A DNA stretch of 64,000 nt from Bacillus sp. ZZV12-4809 (GTDB lineage: Bacteria; Bacillota; Bacilli; Bacillales; Cytobacillaceae): positions 88,529 through 152,528 of the forward strand of contig NZ_VCRN01000013.1 in assembly GCF_009849585.1 (NCBI RefSeq). Direction: 5' to 3'. A program made the position numbers and the translations under genes. The stretch's first letter is position 1; each line of letters begins with the position of its first letter. This document shows, piece after piece, positions 9,803-18,375 of this stretch. A model generated the notes under the pieces. The model made no database searches. It saw only the letters and a program-made list of their open reading frames with translations, and was not told the DNA's origin.

Positions 9803-10804
9803 ATGAATAACCTAACTGAAGAAGATAAATTAAAAACCCTTTCGATTATATTTGTAAAATCGGGATTAAAAGTAGGGACTTATTGGCCATTAGAAAATGG
9901 AATCTTGGAAAGTCTGAAAAAGACGGCGCAAAAAGTATATATAGCATTACCAAATCAAGATTTATCAAACCTCGTCAGAAAAGTGAAGCCAGACCTTGTT
10001 CTTGTTTTTAATGGATTTAAATTACCTATAATTGAAATAAAGGAATTAACAAAGAGTGGGGTAAAGACAGCAATTTGGATGACAGATGATCCTTACTACT
10101 CTAATATTACGAAAAGAATTGCCCCCTATTTTGATTTTGTTTTTACACAAGAAATTAATTGCCTTTCCTTTTATAAATCATTAGGTTGCAGGAACGTCCA
10201 CTTTCTACCGCTTGCTGTGAATCCCAAAATATACCGCCCTAAAATTGTAGACTCTAAGTATCAAAAGGATATTCTATTTGTAGGTAATGCATTTGGGAAT
10301 CGCATCGAATTTTTCGATAAGTTGTCACATTATTTGTCTAGTAAAAATGTTCTAATTTCTGGTCTGGGTTGGGACCGCCTTTCAAACTATCAACTGTTAA
10401 AGGACAAGATTAAAACAACTTGGCTGCATCCAAAAGAGGTTGTTAATTACTACAACGGATCAAAAATAATCATTAATATGCATCGTTCACATAACGATCA
10501 AAGCTTTAAAGCCAATAACAGCATGAATATACAGGCATTTTCTCCTAATCCGAGAACATTTGAGATATCTGCATGTAGAGCCTTTCAATTGACTGATATT
10601 CGGAAGGATTTAAGCAGCTTTTATACACCTGGATATGATATTGCCGTATACGAATCCCCTTCAGAACTTATTAAGAAAATAGAATATTATCTCACTCATG
10701 AAAAGGAAAGAATGAAGGTGGCGTCGCGAGCGTTTAAAAAAATTAGGAATGAACATACTTTTACACACAGAATCTCAAAATTATTTGATATAGTTTTTGC
10801 TTAA
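9803..10804 (+). CDS. CgeB-family glycosyltransferase
   Basis: This 333-residue protein resembles CgeB, the spore-maturation glycosyltransferase-like protein with a GT-B C-terminal lobe. PDLVLVFNGFKLP near residue 58 and WMTDDPYYSN near 87 are family signatures. The C-terminal FSPNPRTFEISACRAFQL segment matches the CgeB motif NPRxFEIxACGAFQL, with Gly replaced by Arg. ATG at 9803 follows AAAGGAGGAG. It is a paralogue of the gene at 18376. Rhamnosyl or other sugar transfer in the mother cell is inferred from spsIJKL upstream. Confidence 0.8.
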   Translation: MNNLTEEDKLKTLSIIFVKSGLKVGTYWPLENGILESLKKTAQKVYIALPNQDLSNLVRKVKPDLVLVFNGFKLPIIEIKELTKSGVKTAIWMTDDPYYSNITKRIAPYFDFVFTQEINCLSFYKSLGCRNVHFLPLAVNPKIYRPKIVDSKYQKDILFVGNAFGNRIEFFDKLSHYLSSKNVLISGLGWDRLSNYQLLKDKIKTTWLHPKEVVNYYNGSKIIINMHRSHNDQSFKANNSMNIQAFSPNPRTFEISACRAFQLTDIRKDLSSFYTPGYDIAVYESPSELIKKIEYYLTHEKERMKVASRAFKKIRNEHTFTHRISKLFDIVFA

Positions 10805-11047
10805 ACAGTATTTTACCATAGTCGCGTGTTTAATAATTGGGCGTTTTCCGTATAAACTGCAACTTATGAGAGGAAAATATAATTGAGTAAAGTACTCTAG
10901 GTATACTGTCCAGTCATTTTTGTTTCAATTGAATTATATATCAGTAGAGTAATCATCCGAAAGGAGAGGACGTGAACGAAGTGGTGGTATCGATTAACTT
11001 CCTATTCGCTCATGCTAGGAAGTCAATGGATAAGGGAGGGATTTTGT

Positions 11048-11707
11048 TTGAACAAAAGCAAATTGTTTCTTGTGCTTTGCCTACATCGTTCTGGATCAAG
11101 CGCCACAGCCGGCGTGATGCATCATATGGGAATTCATATGGGCGACCATCTATTTGAACCTGATCAAGCTAACCCCAAGGGCTATTTTGAAAATAGTAAA
11201 TTCGTTAATTTAAATAATTCTATCATGAAAGAGTGTGGTGGTGATGTTTTCAACCCGCCAGCTAGAGCAAGAATTTTGAGATACGTTTTTCCTGAAAAGG
11301 ATGTTCAAAATTTTTTAAGTGCCCATGTTAAACCCATATGGGGATTAAAAGATCCCAGAACGGTCATTACCTTCGAAGTCTGGAATCCTATTTTTCTAAA
11401 TATATCTGACATTACGTATATATTTGTGCATCGTGATTTAAATTCTTCCATTCGCTCTATGGCTAATCGGGACGGGATAAGTCTGGAAAAAGCAGAAAAA
11501 GTATTGAAACCTTACCTTATAAATTTTATTTTCTACCGTCATATGTTAGCTAAAAGAAAGTCTGATATCATTGATGTCCATTATGAACAACTATTAAAAA
11601 AACCGGATTTGTTTGTTAAGAACATCAATCAGAGAATAGGAAGAAAGCCGAATGAAAATTTAGAAAAAGTAAAATCCTTTTTGGATATCCACTTGAAGCA
11701 TTTTTAA
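11048..11707 (+). CDS. Sulfotransferase-family protein 1
   Basis: The product is a 219-residue PAPS-dependent-type sulfotransferase. LCLHRSGSS at about residues 10-18 fits the 5'-phosphosulfate loop (RSGSS type). FVHRDLNSSIRSMANRDG near residue 130 fits the 3'-phosphate binding segment, with its Arg and Ser. WGLKDPRT near 101 is commonly seen between them. It starts at TTG with AAGGGAGG upstream; a longer in-frame reading from 11012 lacks such a site. This subtype differs from the three HIPKT-type sulfotransferases nearby. The acceptor is unknown. Confidence 0.75.
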   Translation: MNKSKLFLVLCLHRSGSSATAGVMHHMGIHMGDHLFEPDQANPKGYFENSKFVNLNNSIMKECGGDVFNPPARARILRYVFPEKDVQNFLSAHVKPIWGLKDPRTVITFEVWNPIFLNISDITYIFVHRDLNSSIRSMANRDGISLEKAEKVLKPYLINFIFYRHMLAKRKSDIIDVHYEQLLKKPDLFVKNINQRIGRKPNENLEKVKSFLDIHLKHF

Positions 11708-11798
11708 TTAAAGTAGAAAAACATGTTCTTTTAGAAAACATTATCAAAGGACAATCCCTGAATTTGAAAAATGAGATAAATGATAGAGGAGTGAAAGA

Positions 11799-12842
11799 AT
11801 GAAGATTATTGCTTTCTACTTGCCTCAATTCCATTGCATACCTGAAAACGATCGATGGTGGGGGAAAGGATTTACAGAATGGACTAATACACGAAAGGCT
11901 AAACCACTATTTTCTGGACATAATCAGCCAAGGGAGCCATATTTGAATAATTATTATGATTTAACTGATTCATCAGCTAGAAAATGGCAAGCGGAAATAG
12001 CAAGAAAATACGGGATATACGGTTTCTGTTATTATCATTACTGGTTTAAGGGAAAAAGGCTTTTGGAGAAACCTTTTAATGAAGTTCTTCAAACAGGCGA
12101 ACCGGACTTTCCGTTTTGTCTTTCATGGGCAAATGAGGCTTGGACTCGCATTTGGGATGGTGGAAAAAACCATGTATTAATGCCTCAAACATACGGAAAT
12201 AAAAAAGATTGGAAAGAACACTTCGATTATTTGTTAAAAGCTTTTTTGGATAAAAGGTACATTAGGATTAACAATAAGCCAATTTTTCTAATTTACCGAC
12301 CGGAAAGTATCGATTGTTGTGAAGAGATGCTTTCGTTTTGGGACCAATTGGCAATTGAAGCAGGTTTAGACGGAATTTATTTTATAAAGACATTAAATGG
12401 TTTTTGGAATAAAGAACAAAAGGGTTTTCATGCATGTGTGGAATTTGAACCCATGTATACCTTACGCCATGATTATCCGAAAAACCCATCACTATTGGAT
12501 CGTAGACCTTACCCCTTGGTAGATTATGATTATGTATGGCGTCGAATTATAAATAGAAAGCAATCTACGAAATATAATATACCAGTTATACCAGGATCAT
12601 TTGTAGATTGGGATAATTCACCTAGATTAGGGAAAAAAGGACTAATATTTAAGGGTGTATCTCCGGAAAAATTCGGAAAATATCTACATTTGCAAATTCA
12701 AAGGACGAAATCCGTAAACAATAGTGATTTTTTGTTTATAAACGCCTGGAATGAGTGGGCGGAAGGTACTTATTTAGAACCCGATAAACGTAATAAATTT
12801 CGGTATTTGGAGGAAGTAAAGAAAGCACTGGATGATAGTTAG
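11799..12842 (+). CDS. WbsX-family glycan protein, copy 1
   Basis: This 347-residue protein belongs to the WbsX (Glyco_tran_WbsX) family found in O-antigen, capsule and spore glycan clusters. It is related to GH99-like barrels. The N-terminal YLPQFHCIPENDRWWGKG, the central SWANEAWTR and the C-terminal NAWNEWAEGTYLEPD are the family hallmarks. GAGGAGTG precedes the ATG. It is highly similar to the copy at 13806, and both are followed by a HIPKT-type sulfotransferase. Whether it builds or trims glycosidic bonds is unsettled in the family. Confidence 0.85.
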   Translation: MKIIAFYLPQFHCIPENDRWWGKGFTEWTNTRKAKPLFSGHNQPREPYLNNYYDLTDSSARKWQAEIARKYGIYGFCYYHYWFKGKRLLEKPFNEVLQTGEPDFPFCLSWANEAWTRIWDGGKNHVLMPQTYGNKKDWKEHFDYLLKAFLDKRYIRINNKPIFLIYRPESIDCCEEMLSFWDQLAIEAGLDGIYFIKTLNGFWNKEQKGFHACVEFEPMYTLRHDYPKNPSLLDRRPYPLVDYDYVWRRIINRKQSTKYNIPVIPGSFVDWDNSPRLGKKGLIFKGVSPEKFGKYLHLQIQRTKSVNNSDFLFINAWNEWAEGTYLEPDKRNKFRYLEEVKKALDDS

Positions 12843-12947
12843 TGCTTAATAGATTAAATTGAATGTAAAAGCGTACTATTAGATGAATAGTATTAGCCCG
12901 AATACCATTTACAAGCGTAAGATAAAAGCATTGAGGGATGTGATTAT

Positions 12948-13679
12948 ATGAATAAAAACAAGAATAATTTGTTAATCTTTCTCCATATTCCTAAAACCGC
13001 AGGAACCTCTCTGCGTAAAATAGTAGAACGTCAGTATAGTCCAAATGAAATAGTGTCATTATACGGTTTTGATTCTTTGGAAAAACAGATAGGTAAATAT
13101 ACCAGTAATGATTTGCGAAGAAAAAAATGCGTTTTAGGACATTTTCAGTATGGTGTTCACTCTCATTTTTCTAGACCATGTAACTATGTTACTATGTTAC
13201 GGGACCCGATCGATTCATTAATATCTCTATATTATTTTGTTCTTCAAAATCCTAACTTGCCGATGTATGAACAAGTTAAAAATAAGACATTTGAAGAGTT
13301 TATTAGTAATGAAAATGTTCATAATCGATTAACATGGTATTTAGCAGGTGAAGATTTACCTAATTTACAAAAGGCAAAAGAAAATCTAAAGGATTTTCAA
13401 TTTGTAGGAGTTACTGAAATGTTTGATGAATCAGTTTTCTTAATGAAGGAAAAGTTAGGGTGGGGAAATGTTAACTATAAAAAGCTTAATGTCACTAAAA
13501 ATCGTCCAAAAATTAAGGAAATTCCTAATGATGTAATAGAAAAAGTAATGGAAAAAAATCAAATGGATTTAGAACTATATCAATACGTTAAGAATTCATT
13601 AAAGAATGAGATTAACGCCTTAGGGCATGAATCAACTAAGGCTTTAAAAGCTTTTAAAACTTCAATGCAAAAGCGTTGA
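12948..13679 (+). CDS. Sulfotransferase-family protein 2
   Basis: This 243-residue protein is of the sulfotransferase type acting on carbohydrates. FLHIPKTAGTSLRK (about 11-24) is the 5'-phosphosulfate loop. MLRDPIDSLISLYYF near residue 84 supplies the Arg and Ser of the 3'-phosphate site. There is no signal peptide or membrane segment, which implies cytosolic action, presumably in the mother cell. It follows WbsX copy 1 by 105 bases. It shares the whole fold pattern with the genes at 14907 and 22226, including VGVTEMFDESVFLMKEKLGW near 153. Confidence 0.85.
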   Translation: MNKNKNNLLIFLHIPKTAGTSLRKIVERQYSPNEIVSLYGFDSLEKQIGKYTSNDLRRKKCVLGHFQYGVHSHFSRPCNYVTMLRDPIDSLISLYYFVLQNPNLPMYEQVKNKTFEEFISNENVHNRLTWYLAGEDLPNLQKAKENLKDFQFVGVTEMFDESVFLMKEKLGWGNVNYKKLNVTKNRPKIKEIPNDVIEKVMEKNQMDLELYQYVKNSLKNEINALGHESTKALKAFKTSMQKR

Positions 13680-13805
13680 TATAGGGAGATTACAATATTC
13701 GTCCGTAAACTAATAGTAAAGTTACAATAAGGATTAAAGTTTTTGATATTTTTAAAAAATACAAAAAATGAATAAATACACAAAGAGATAGTGGAGGGAT
13801 TGAGA

Positions 13806-14861
13806 TTGAAAATAATAGCCTTCTACCTACCCCAATTTCATCAAATTCCAGAAAATGATAAGTGGTGGGGAAAAGGATTTACAGAATGGACAAATACACG
13901 GAAAGCTAAACCGTTATTCCCAGGTCATTACCAACCAAGAGAACCATTTCAGAATAATTATTATAATTTAACAGATCCAAAAGCGAGAAAATGGCAGGCG
14001 GAAATTGCAAAAAAATACGGCATATATGGATTTTGCTACTATCATTATTGGTTTAAAGGAAAAATGCTGCTAGAGAGGCCTTTTAAAGAGGTTCTCAAGA
14101 CCGGAGAACCGGATTTTCCATTCTGTCTCTCATGGGCTAATGAACCATGGACTAGGAGATGGGATGGATTGGATCATCACGTATTGATGCCTCAAGACTA
14201 TGGTAGTAAAGAAGATTGGAAACAGCATTTTGATTATTTATTACCGGCTTTTCTGGACCGCAGATATATACGTGTCAATGGTAAACCTTTATTTATTATT
14301 TATCGACCAGGTCACATTCCTTTTTGCGAGGAAATGCTAAAATACTGGGATAACTTAGCCAAGCAAAATGGTTTAAAAGGGATTTTTTTTGTCGAGACAT
14401 TAAATAGTTTTCCTAATTCCAATGTAAAAGGATTTCATGCAAGGGTTGAGTTTGAACCTCTTTACACAACCTATCACGGAGAATGTCAAAATTTATCGAA
14501 AACAGTTGGTGGGTTTCAGGGAGATCGTCATGTAAAGGATTATGATCGAGTCTGGTCATGTATCCTGAGAAGAAAACCTGATAAAAACAAAAAAACATTT
14601 CCAGGTGCTTTTGTTGACTGGGACAATACAGCCCGAAAAGGGGATGAGGCTGGAATTTTTGCCGGTGCTAGTCCAGAAAAATTTTCGAAATATTTAACCC
14701 GGCAAATTCATAGAGCTGTATCCCTTTATAAAAGTGACTTTCTTTTTATTAATGCATGGAATGAGTGGGCAGAAGGTGCATACTTGGAACCGGATAAGAA
14801 GTACGGATTTCAATATTTGAAAGCCTTAAAAAAAGCGCTGAGGAATAATGGTTTTAAATAA
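13806..14861 (+). CDS. WbsX-family glycan protein, copy 2
   Basis: This 351-residue paralogue of the 11799 product carries the same signatures: YLPQFHQIPENDKWWGKG, SWANEPWTRRWDG and NAWNEWAEGAYLEPD. TTG at 13806 with GGAGGG seven bases upstream gives the same MKIIAFYLPQ start as copy 1 and is preferred over GTG at 13791. Divergence is concentrated around residues 200-260, which may change specificity. The tandem arrangement with a downstream sulfotransferase indicates duplication of a two-gene module. Confidence 0.85.
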   Translation: MKIIAFYLPQFHQIPENDKWWGKGFTEWTNTRKAKPLFPGHYQPREPFQNNYYNLTDPKARKWQAEIAKKYGIYGFCYYHYWFKGKMLLERPFKEVLKTGEPDFPFCLSWANEPWTRRWDGLDHHVLMPQDYGSKEDWKQHFDYLLPAFLDRRYIRVNGKPLFIIYRPGHIPFCEEMLKYWDNLAKQNGLKGIFFVETLNSFPNSNVKGFHARVEFEPLYTTYHGECQNLSKTVGGFQGDRHVKDYDRVWSCILRRKPDKNKKTFPGAFVDWDNTARKGDEAGIFAGASPEKFSKYLTRQIHRAVSLYKSDFLFINAWNEWAEGAYLEPDKKYGFQYLKALKKALRNNGFK

Positions 14862-14906
14862 TGCATTATATGATGACTTATGAAGTTTTTTATGGAGGGA
14901 ATATTA

Positions 14907-15662
14907 GTGGATAACCATGAGAATCGGTTATTAATTTTTGTCCATATCCTCAAAACAGGGGGAACCACTCTTGAGAAGATACTCCAAGGACAATATAATA
15001 ATATCTTTTTAACAAACAGAACGGGTAAAATGTACACACAAGAATCTATAAAGCAATTATTTTCAGAAAATATGAAAAAAAATCTAAATTGTGTATCTGG
15101 TCACTTTCCTTTTGGGATCCATCAACTTTTTCCACGGCCATTTACTTACATGACTATATTGCGAGAGCCAATTGATAGGGTAATATCTCTTTATTTTTTT
15201 ATTCTTAACAATCCTAGGCATTCTATGCACCGAATTATAAAAAATATGAGTTTTAAGGATTTCATATTTAATAATAGATATAAACACCTATATGTTAATC
15301 ATCAAACTTTTTGGGTTTCTGGTGGAAAAGAGCCTGACTTAAGCAAAGCAAAAGAGAATCTGGAACAGTACTTTTCAATAGTTGGAATAACAGAGTTATT
15401 TAATGAATCTATTTTTATAATGAAGGAAACCCTAGGATGGTCAAACCTTGTTGTTGATTATAAGAGGTATAATGTTAATAATAATCGACCTTCTAAGAAA
15501 CAAATACCAAAAGAATTAATAGAAAAGCTCGTATCGGATAACCGATTAGATTTGGAATTGTACGATTATGCTAAAAAATTGCTGCAAAAAAAAATTGAAA
15601 ATTTGGAACCGCATCAAAAAAAGGAACTCCAGGTCTTTAAGACAAAAAATGGCAATGTATAA
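14907..15662 (+). CDS. Sulfotransferase-family protein 3
   Basis: The 251-residue protein is a paralogue of the 12948 product. Its phosphosulfate loop reads FVHILKTGGTTLEK, with Leu in place of the usual Pro (HIPKT) and Gly in place of Ala. The 3'-phosphate segment ILREPIDRVISLYFF is intact. GTG at 14907 follows TGGAGGGA, and readings from 14880 lack a ribosome site. It starts 45 bases after WbsX copy 2. The loop change may lower activity or alter the donor site. It is the last intact gene before a gene-poor, decayed stretch. Confidence 0.78.
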   Translation: MDNHENRLLIFVHILKTGGTTLEKILQGQYNNIFLTNRTGKMYTQESIKQLFSENMKKNLNCVSGHFPFGIHQLFPRPFTYMTILREPIDRVISLYFFILNNPRHSMHRIIKNMSFKDFIFNNRYKHLYVNHQTFWVSGGKEPDLSKAKENLEQYFSIVGITELFNESIFIMKETLGWSNLVVDYKRYNVNNNRPSKKQIPKELIEKLVSDNRLDLELYDYAKKLLQKKIENLEPHQKKELQVFKTKNGNV

Positions 15663-16071
15663 CTGGCTCGAATCTAAGCTCTTGGATTATCAAATGATGT
15701 ATTAAGTTTTTTCAAATATAAAAAGCCCCGATTGGTTCAATGTTTATAAAAATGTTTTATCGTTCTCAATGTCCTCAAATTATCAATTAAGTTTAAATTT
15801 TATCCTCAACTTTTTCGATCTATAGATTTTTTTCTCCTTCACAACATAATTTTAATATTTTTATCTGTGAATTTAAATTTTTGTTGGTAACAAAGTTAAG
15901 CAGGTAAAATTATTAATTAAAACAATCTTTAAAATAAATCCTGTGGTCCTTAGGCAAGACAGAGGAACAAAGTAGTTGTGAATTGACTATGGTATTTACT
16001 CGTAAGTTGTTTTTGGCAAGTAAGGACTGTATGATATTGATTTAAAAACCTAAGCCGGAGGGATCATTGAG
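15663..16071. other. AT-rich stretch without a gene
   Basis: No coding frame, hairpin or promoter could be supported in these 409 very AT-rich bases. They separate the sulfotransferase modules from a broken methyltransferase gene and may be leftovers of deletion. Confidence 0.4.
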
Positions 16072-16734
16072 TTGTGGAATAAATATTACCGTTTATACCT
16101 TACAGATTAGAATGTCCTGAGGGAGAGCCATCAAAATCAATTGGCGGCATGTGGAAAGAAATTGGTGAATTGCAGTTGAAGTTTATGAAAGAGCAGGGAT
16201 TGCAGCCTAACGAGATGCTAAAAATTGGGTGCGGCAGTTTACGTGGAGGAATTTTCTTTATCAAGTATTTAAATAAAGGAAAGTACACTGGACTCGATCT
16301 TAATTCTTCTTTATAGAAGCCGGAAAAAAATTGAAATTAAAAAGGCTGGGTTAATGTCAAAGAAACCAACGTTATTAGTAAACGACAGCATTCAATTTAA
16401 TTTGTTAACAAGAAATTCGACTACGCAATTGCCCAGTCGGTGTTTGCACATCTTCCAGCAGTGTGAATGAAAGGTGCTTGATTAACATTGGACATGTCCT
16501 TAAACCTGGAGGGAAGTTTTATGCAATCTTTTTCGAGACGGAAAGCAAGTTTCAAGTTGACCGGTGAACCAGGTGAATTCAGGTGGTATTGTCACAAATA
16601 TTGACAGTAACCCGTACCATTACCATATTTCCTTGTTTAAATATTTAATTGAAGGCAGTTCATTGCAGATGGACTATATCGGAGATTGGGGGCATCCTCG
16701 AAATCAAAAAATGATGAGGTTTAGCAATTTATGA
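16072..16734 (+). pseudogene. Decayed SAM-dependent methyltransferase
   Basis: Pieces of a class I methyltransferase are readable in shifting frames. The order is WNKYYRLYLTD, IGGMWKEIGELQLKFMKEQG, the SAM-binding LKIGCGSLRGGIFF near 16216, KYTGLDLN, then FDYAIAQSVFAHL, LKPGGKFYAIFFE and a terminal GDWGHPRNQKMMRF. At least three frameshifts and internal stops break it. A TTG start with GGAGGG upstream remains. It probably once methylated a sugar or another surface component made by this cluster. Confidence 0.8.
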
Positions 16735-16918
16735 ATTCTAAATTTTTTTAAGAAAAGACATGAATATGTGAATTAGAATTTAAGGAAACAAAATTCCTTG
16801 GATTTCCTTTTAATCTAGGTACTTATCAATGATGTTATTGGTGACTGATCTGTGCTAAAGATTTGTAAAAATCTATCAAAAAAAATAATAAACAGGAAAA
16901 GCATGTACAAAAGCACAA

Positions 16919-16945
16919 ACTATATACAAGCTTATTCATAAAATA
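16919..16945 (+). promoter_or_regulatory. Sigma-K-type sporulation promoter
   Basis: AC at 16919-16920, a 16-base spacer and CATAAAATA at 16937-16945 match the sigma-K consensus (AC, then CATANNNTA) exactly. The start codon of the small Cys/Tyr protein follows 24 bases later. About four such matches are expected by chance in a window this size, so placement is the main support. Confidence 0.6.
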
Positions 16946-16968
16946 TTAATAGAAAGTGAGGTGTTCCT

Positions 16969-17133
16969 ATGTGTCTTTGTAAAAAAGTAAATAAATATTA
17001 TTTAGGAAGTGATCCGAATTACGGAAAAGCGGTTAAACTCACAGCAAACAATTATAAAATGCCTGTGGTGAAGGGGACAAAAGCTGGTTACTCTACAAAA
17101 AAATATGTTAACGGAAAGCTTCAGACTTATTAA
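16969..17133 (+). CDS. Small basic Tyr-rich protein with N-terminal CxC
   Basis: This 54-residue protein begins MCLCKKVNKYY. It is rich in Lys (11) and Tyr (7) and ends in QTY. I recognise no family. The start has GTGAGGTG upstream and the gene lies just downstream of a sigma-K-type promoter, which suggests late mother-cell expression and a coat or outer-layer role. The next gene encodes a similar MCFC protein, so the pair may be paralogues. The N-terminal Cys pair could crosslink, and the tyrosines are possible sites of oxidation or sulfation; both are inferences. Confidence 0.65.
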   Translation: MCLCKKVNKYYLGSDPNYGKAVKLTANNYKMPVVKGTKAGYSTKKYVNGKLQTY

Positions 17134-17186
17134 GTGACCTATGAAGAGTCCAGCGAGAATCAGTGCGAATAAAAGGCGGTGAGACT

Positions 17187-17336
17187 ATGTGCTTTTGCCA
17201 TGAAGTTAATAAAAAGATTTCCTCCAATGCATCGTATCAAGGCAGAAAAATGCCATCTGCCAAAAGAATCATTAATGTAAAGTCTTCAAATGGCATCCTG
17301 AAACCATTACAGCCTAACTACAAAATTAAAAAATAA
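17187..17336 (+). CDS. Small basic protein with N-terminal CxC, second copy
   Basis: This 49-residue protein begins MCFCHEVNKKI, sharing the MCxCxxVNK start with the product at 16969. It is Lys/Asn/Ser-rich with no hydrophobic segment. AAGGCGGTGAG precedes the ATG. It lies 53 bases after the first small gene and probably shares its promoter. Function is unknown; a structural spore role is inferred from context. Confidence 0.6.
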   Translation: MCFCHEVNKKISSNASYQGRKMPSAKRIINVKSSNGILKPLQPNYKIKK

Positions 17337-17441
17337 TGAAACACCGAACCTCTTAAAAGAGAGCTAAGTCCATCAATTAGTGAATAAATTAATTGTATCG
17401 GCAATTTATTTAGCTATTCAGCAGTAAGGGAGGTGTATTGT

Positions 17442-18320
17442 TTGTTGGTCGTAGATCAAATCTTTGCAGAAGTCATAAAGGGAAAATTCCCCAGAAGAAA
17501 AAACAGAGGAATAACTCCTCAACCATCTTTAAGGCAAACCAAAGCCCTATTGAAGAAAAACCGCTCAAAAAATGAAATAAGCAAGGTGAATAAAATGTCT
17601 ACAGCCACCAAAAATAAACCTAACCTTAAAATAAGCTGCATTTTAACAAGTTATAATCGTCCTCAAAGAGTCCGTGAGGCTATTGCAAGTGTTCAGCAGC
17701 AAACTTATCCTAATTGGGAGCTCATTGTTGTAGATGACAATTCAAATGCAAAGACTAAAAATGTACTAAAGGAAATTGCCGATGAAGATTCCCGAATCAC
17801 ATTAATCCAGACAGGAGTAAGACCCGAGGATCGACCCAAAACAACCAGATATGCAACTTGCATTAATTTGGCACTCGAAAGGATCACGGGAGATTTAGTA
17901 ACCTATTTAACGGATGATGATATATACTATCCAACCCGATTCGAGAGAATGGCAATGGCGTTTCATATGAATCCCAAAATTCATGTCTTATATGGCAGAC
18001 AAAAAGTCATTGTGTATACGGGGAATAGGATTACAAGGACTTTTATACGCCCCTTGGTTGGAGTTACACGGTATCCAATGGGAAGGGTTGACCACAATTC
18101 TTTTATGCACAGGAGAGCTTGTTTAGAGGTAGTGAAAGGGTGGGATGACCACCCTGACAATTGGAAGGCCGGTGACGCTGCTTTTTTTAGAAAGCTTGTA
18201 AGGCATTGGGATTTTTATCCAATAAATGTATTAACTGATGAACATCGGGTACATGACAAAGGGGTTCAGAGAAAACTGCATCGCGGAACAAAACCATGGA
18301 ATAGTGAAGATGCGGAGTAG
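17442..18320 (+). CDS. GT2-family glycosyltransferase
   Basis: This 292-residue protein has a GT-A fold, family 2 domain from about residue 60. ISCILTSYNRPQRV starts the nucleotide-sugar site, VVDDNS follows, and LTDDDIYYPTRF holds the DXD metal motif near residue 160. The first 55 residues are basic, low in complexity and not part of the fold. TTG at 17442 is spaced about eight bases from GGGAGG. The protein resembles spore-maturation glycosyltransferases such as CgeD. Donor and acceptor are unknown, and dTDP-rhamnose is a candidate donor. Confidence 0.82.
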   Translation: MLVVDQIFAEVIKGKFPRRKNRGITPQPSLRQTKALLKKNRSKNEISKVNKMSTATKNKPNLKISCILTSYNRPQRVREAIASVQQQTYPNWELIVVDDNSNAKTKNVLKEIADEDSRITLIQTGVRPEDRPKTTRYATCINLALERITGDLVTYLTDDDIYYPTRFERMAMAFHMNPKIHVLYGRQKVIVYTGNRITRTFIRPLVGVTRYPMGRVDHNSFMHRRACLEVVKGWDDHPDNWKAGDAAFFRKLVRHWDFYPINVLTDEHRVHDKGVQRKLHRGTKPWNSEDAE

Positions 18321-18375
18321 GTTAATTGCCAATGATAAATTGATGGTTTAGTACTGAAAGTAATTCTATCTATTA

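Noticed and set aside
16100..16288. Minus-strand frame over the methyltransferase remnant
   Set aside because: The plus strand shows methyltransferase motifs; the minus frame does not resemble a protein.
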